Origin: Verrucomicrobiia bacterium
Lineage (GTDB): Bacteria; Verrucomicrobiota; Verrucomicrobiia; Verrucomicrobiales; Akkermansiaceae
Assembly: GCA_030431475.1 (NCBI GenBank)
Contig: JAUIJD010000038.1
Coordinates: 1 to 44,585 of the forward strand
Length of the DNA stretch: 44,585 nt
Reading direction: 5' to 3'
This document shows positions 43,426 to 44,585 of this stretch, in pieces; position 1 is the stretch's first letter, and every line of letters begins with the position of its first letter. Below the pieces are notes generated by a model. It searched no databases. It saw nothing but the letters and a program-made list of their open reading frames with translations, and was not told where the DNA came from. Position numbers and translations under genes: made by a program.

Positions 43426-44403
43426 TCAAAGATCATCCAGAGGACTCCCCGTCCGCCCGGACATCGCATGCACCACGTGGGTGTAGATCTCGGTCGTCTT
43501 CACGCTCGCGTGCCCCAGCGCCTCCTGGATCGACCGCAGATCCACTCCTTTCTGCAGGAGATGCGTCGCGTAGCTGTGGCGCAGCGTGTGGGCCGAGACC
43601 TTTTTGGTGATGCCCGCCCCCTTCACCGCCTTGCGCAACCACTGGCTCACCGCGCCTTCCAGGACATGATGGCGCTTGGTCTCCCCGTCCCGCGGATCCA
43701 CGGCACGACCTGCCGCGGCAAACACCCAGAACCACTCCCAGCTGCGCGAAAGCCTGCCGCCGTAGCGGCGATCGAGAGCCGGCTCCACGAAGACCCGTGC
43801 ACCGCCTTCCGCCTCATCCTCGTCGAACAACAACCTCGCCCGCCGTACTTGCAGCTTCAGGCTTTCCGCCAGCCGCTTCGGCATCGACACACAACGGTCC
43901 TTCGCCCCCTTGCCTTGCCGGATCCACACCAGCCCGTTGTCGAAATCCACGTCCTTGACCCGCAGGCGCAGTCCTTCGCTCACCCGCAACCCGCAGCCGT
44001 AGAGCAGTCCCACCAGGCAACGGGGCGTTCCGCCCGGGACCTCTCCCAGCAACTTCGCCGTCTCCTCCCGGCTCAGGACCACCGGCAAGCGTCTCGGTTG
44101 CTTGGCCCGGACGGCATCCACTCCTTCCAACGGCATCTTGAGCACGGTGCGGTAGAGAAACATGATCGCATTGAAGGCCTGCGACTGGGTTGACGCCGCC
44201 ACCCGCCGCTCCATTGCCAGATGGGTCAGAAAGGCCTCCACCTCTCCCTTGCCCATCTCCCGTGGATGCCGCAGCCCGTGGAAGCGGATGAAACGCCGAT
44301 ACCATGAGACATAGCCCGCCTCGGTCCGGTAGGCGAGGCCTCGCCGGCGGATTGCCGCCCGCAGCTCCCGCTCGACTCCTCCAGGCTCTCCCGAGCTGTT
44401 CAT
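43426..44403 (-). CDS. intI: Integron-type integrase (tyrosine recombinase)
   Basis: The 325-residue protein has an N-terminal SAM-like DNA-binding domain (RRRGLAYRTEAGYVSWYRRFIRFHG, TQSQAFNAIMFLYRTVL) and a tyrosine-recombinase catalytic domain with R140 (GCGLRVSEGL), H272 and R275 (HTLRHSYATHLL), H298 (LGHAS) and nucleophile Y307 (IYTHV). Between boxes I and II it has the extra segment typical of IntI (SWEWFWVFAAAGRAVDPRDGETKRHHVLEGAVSQWL), which separates integron integrases from XerC/D. All catalytic residues are present, so it looks functional. IntI recombines attI with folded attC sites to capture gene cassettes. No attC/attI core (GTTRRRY) was found in the window. A LexA-box match overlaps the start codon. 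Confidence 0.92.
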   Translation of the reverse strand: MNSSGEPGGVERELRAAIRRRGLAYRTEAGYVSWYRRFIRFHGLRHPREMGKGEVEAFLTHLAMERRVAASTQSQAFNAIMFLYRTVLKMPLEGVDAVRAKQPRRLPVVLSREETAKLLGEVPGGTPRCLVGLLYGCGLRVSEGLRLRVKDVDFDNGLVWIRQGKGAKDRCVSMPKRLAESLKLQVRRARLLFDEDEAEGGARVFVEPALDRRYGGRLSRSWEWFWVFAAAGRAVDPRDGETKRHHVLEGAVSQWLRKAVKGAGITKKVSAHTLRHSYATHLLQKGVDLRSIQEALGHASVKTTEIYTHVVHAMSGRTGSPLDDL

Positions 44404-44410
44404 GAGAACA
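44397..44410 (-). promoter_or_regulatory. LexA (SOS) box overlapping the intI start codon
   Basis: TGTTC-ATGA-GAACA on the top strand is an exact match to the 14-bp palindromic motif TGTTC-N4-GAACA reported for Verrucomicrobia LexA. On the intI strand it reads TGTTC-TCAT-GAACA, and the start ATG uses its AT and first G. Bound LexA would block transcription just after initiation. Confidence 0.75.
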
Positions 44411-44440
44411 TTCTCAGCAGTTGCGCGATTTTAGCAACCA

Positions 44441-44462
44441 AAATTCTCCCTAGGGAGAATTT
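44441..44462. promoter_or_regulatory. Perfect 22-bp palindrome upstream of intI
   Basis: Arms AAATTCTCCC and GGGAGAATTT flank a central TA. It lies 38 bp upstream of the intI start. A TAAAAT hexamer on the intI strand (44428-44433) could be a -10 element, which would put the palindrome over the -35 position; no -35 consensus is seen. A dimeric-regulator operator or an IntI-related site are possibilities. Confidence 0.5.
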
Positions 44463-44533
44463 CACGCTTGCTGGCGATAGGGTAGAAGAGCAATTTTACC
44501 CCGTGAAATAGTTCACACTGTTCGTCCCAAGAT

Positions 44534-44574
44534 CACAGATGCAGAAGTCGTCAGCGCGAGCCGCACAGATGCAG
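44534..44574. repeat. Direct repeat CACAGATGCAG, 30-bp spacing
   Basis: Identical 11-bp copies at 44534-44544 and 44564-44574, on the 5' side of intI where attI normally lies. They could be accessory integrase-binding repeats of attI or the start of a longer repeat cut by the window edge. Confidence 0.4.
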
Positions 44575-44585
44575 CCGCGACCGCC

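Overview
The window looks like chromosomal DNA of a GC-rich, probably aquatic member of the Verrucomicrobiota, most likely order Verrucomicrobiales (a Haloferula/Luteolibacter-like organism). The assignment rests on several features. There are many sulfatases. There is an ECF sigma/FecR pair of the Rhodopirellula/Verrucomicrobium type. Secreted enzymes end in DDDLDG-type acidic linkers plus a YLRR...YE(V/F)ET C-terminal module common in that phylum. The integron integrase gene carries a perfect match to the published Verrucomicrobia LexA motif, TGTTC-N4-GAACA. No rRNA, tRNA or CRISPR array was seen.

Region 1 (1-31.7 kb) is a large polysaccharide-degradation locus. It starts with the 3' part of a sulfatase with duplicated C-terminal modules, a GH127-type glycosidase, and a divergent Tat-exported thiol-dioxygenase-like protein. 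From 31733 down to 6523, thirteen genes run on the minus strand: S1_7-type sulfatase, ECF sigma factor, FecR-like regulator, S1_4-type sulfatase, a GH2-GH43-like fusion, a clan GH-A-like hydrolase, a trypsin-like protease carrying carbohydrate-binding-like modules, a 1476-residue multidomain GH-A-like enzyme with the same modules, an S1_8-like sulfatase, an S1_7-like sulfatase, a second GH127, another S1_4-type sulfatase, and a GH28/GH49-type beta-helix protein. Short gaps and two ATGA stop/start overlaps point to operon structure. Nearly every enzyme has a signal peptide. No SusC/SusD or other transporter is visible. GH127 + GH2 + GH43-like + several sulfatases fits a sulfated galactan (carrageenan-like) better than fucoidan or ulvan, but this is inference.

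Region 2 (31.8-41.4 kb) is mostly housekeeping: a DUF502 membrane protein, a dCMP-deaminase-like enzyme, a TPR protein, nadD coupled by ATGA to a PAS-AraC regulator, a divergent bifunctional putA, and uxaC. Between putA and uxaC lies a three-unit ~305-bp tandem array of hairpin clusters.

Region 3 (41.4-44.6 kb) is repeat-rich. It has an inverted copy of the same hairpin cluster, other dispersed palindromes, a small coiled-coil protein, and an integron-type tyrosine recombinase. A LexA-box match covers its start codon and a perfect 22-bp palindrome lies just upstream. Any attI site and cassette array would lie beyond the window or were not recognisable.
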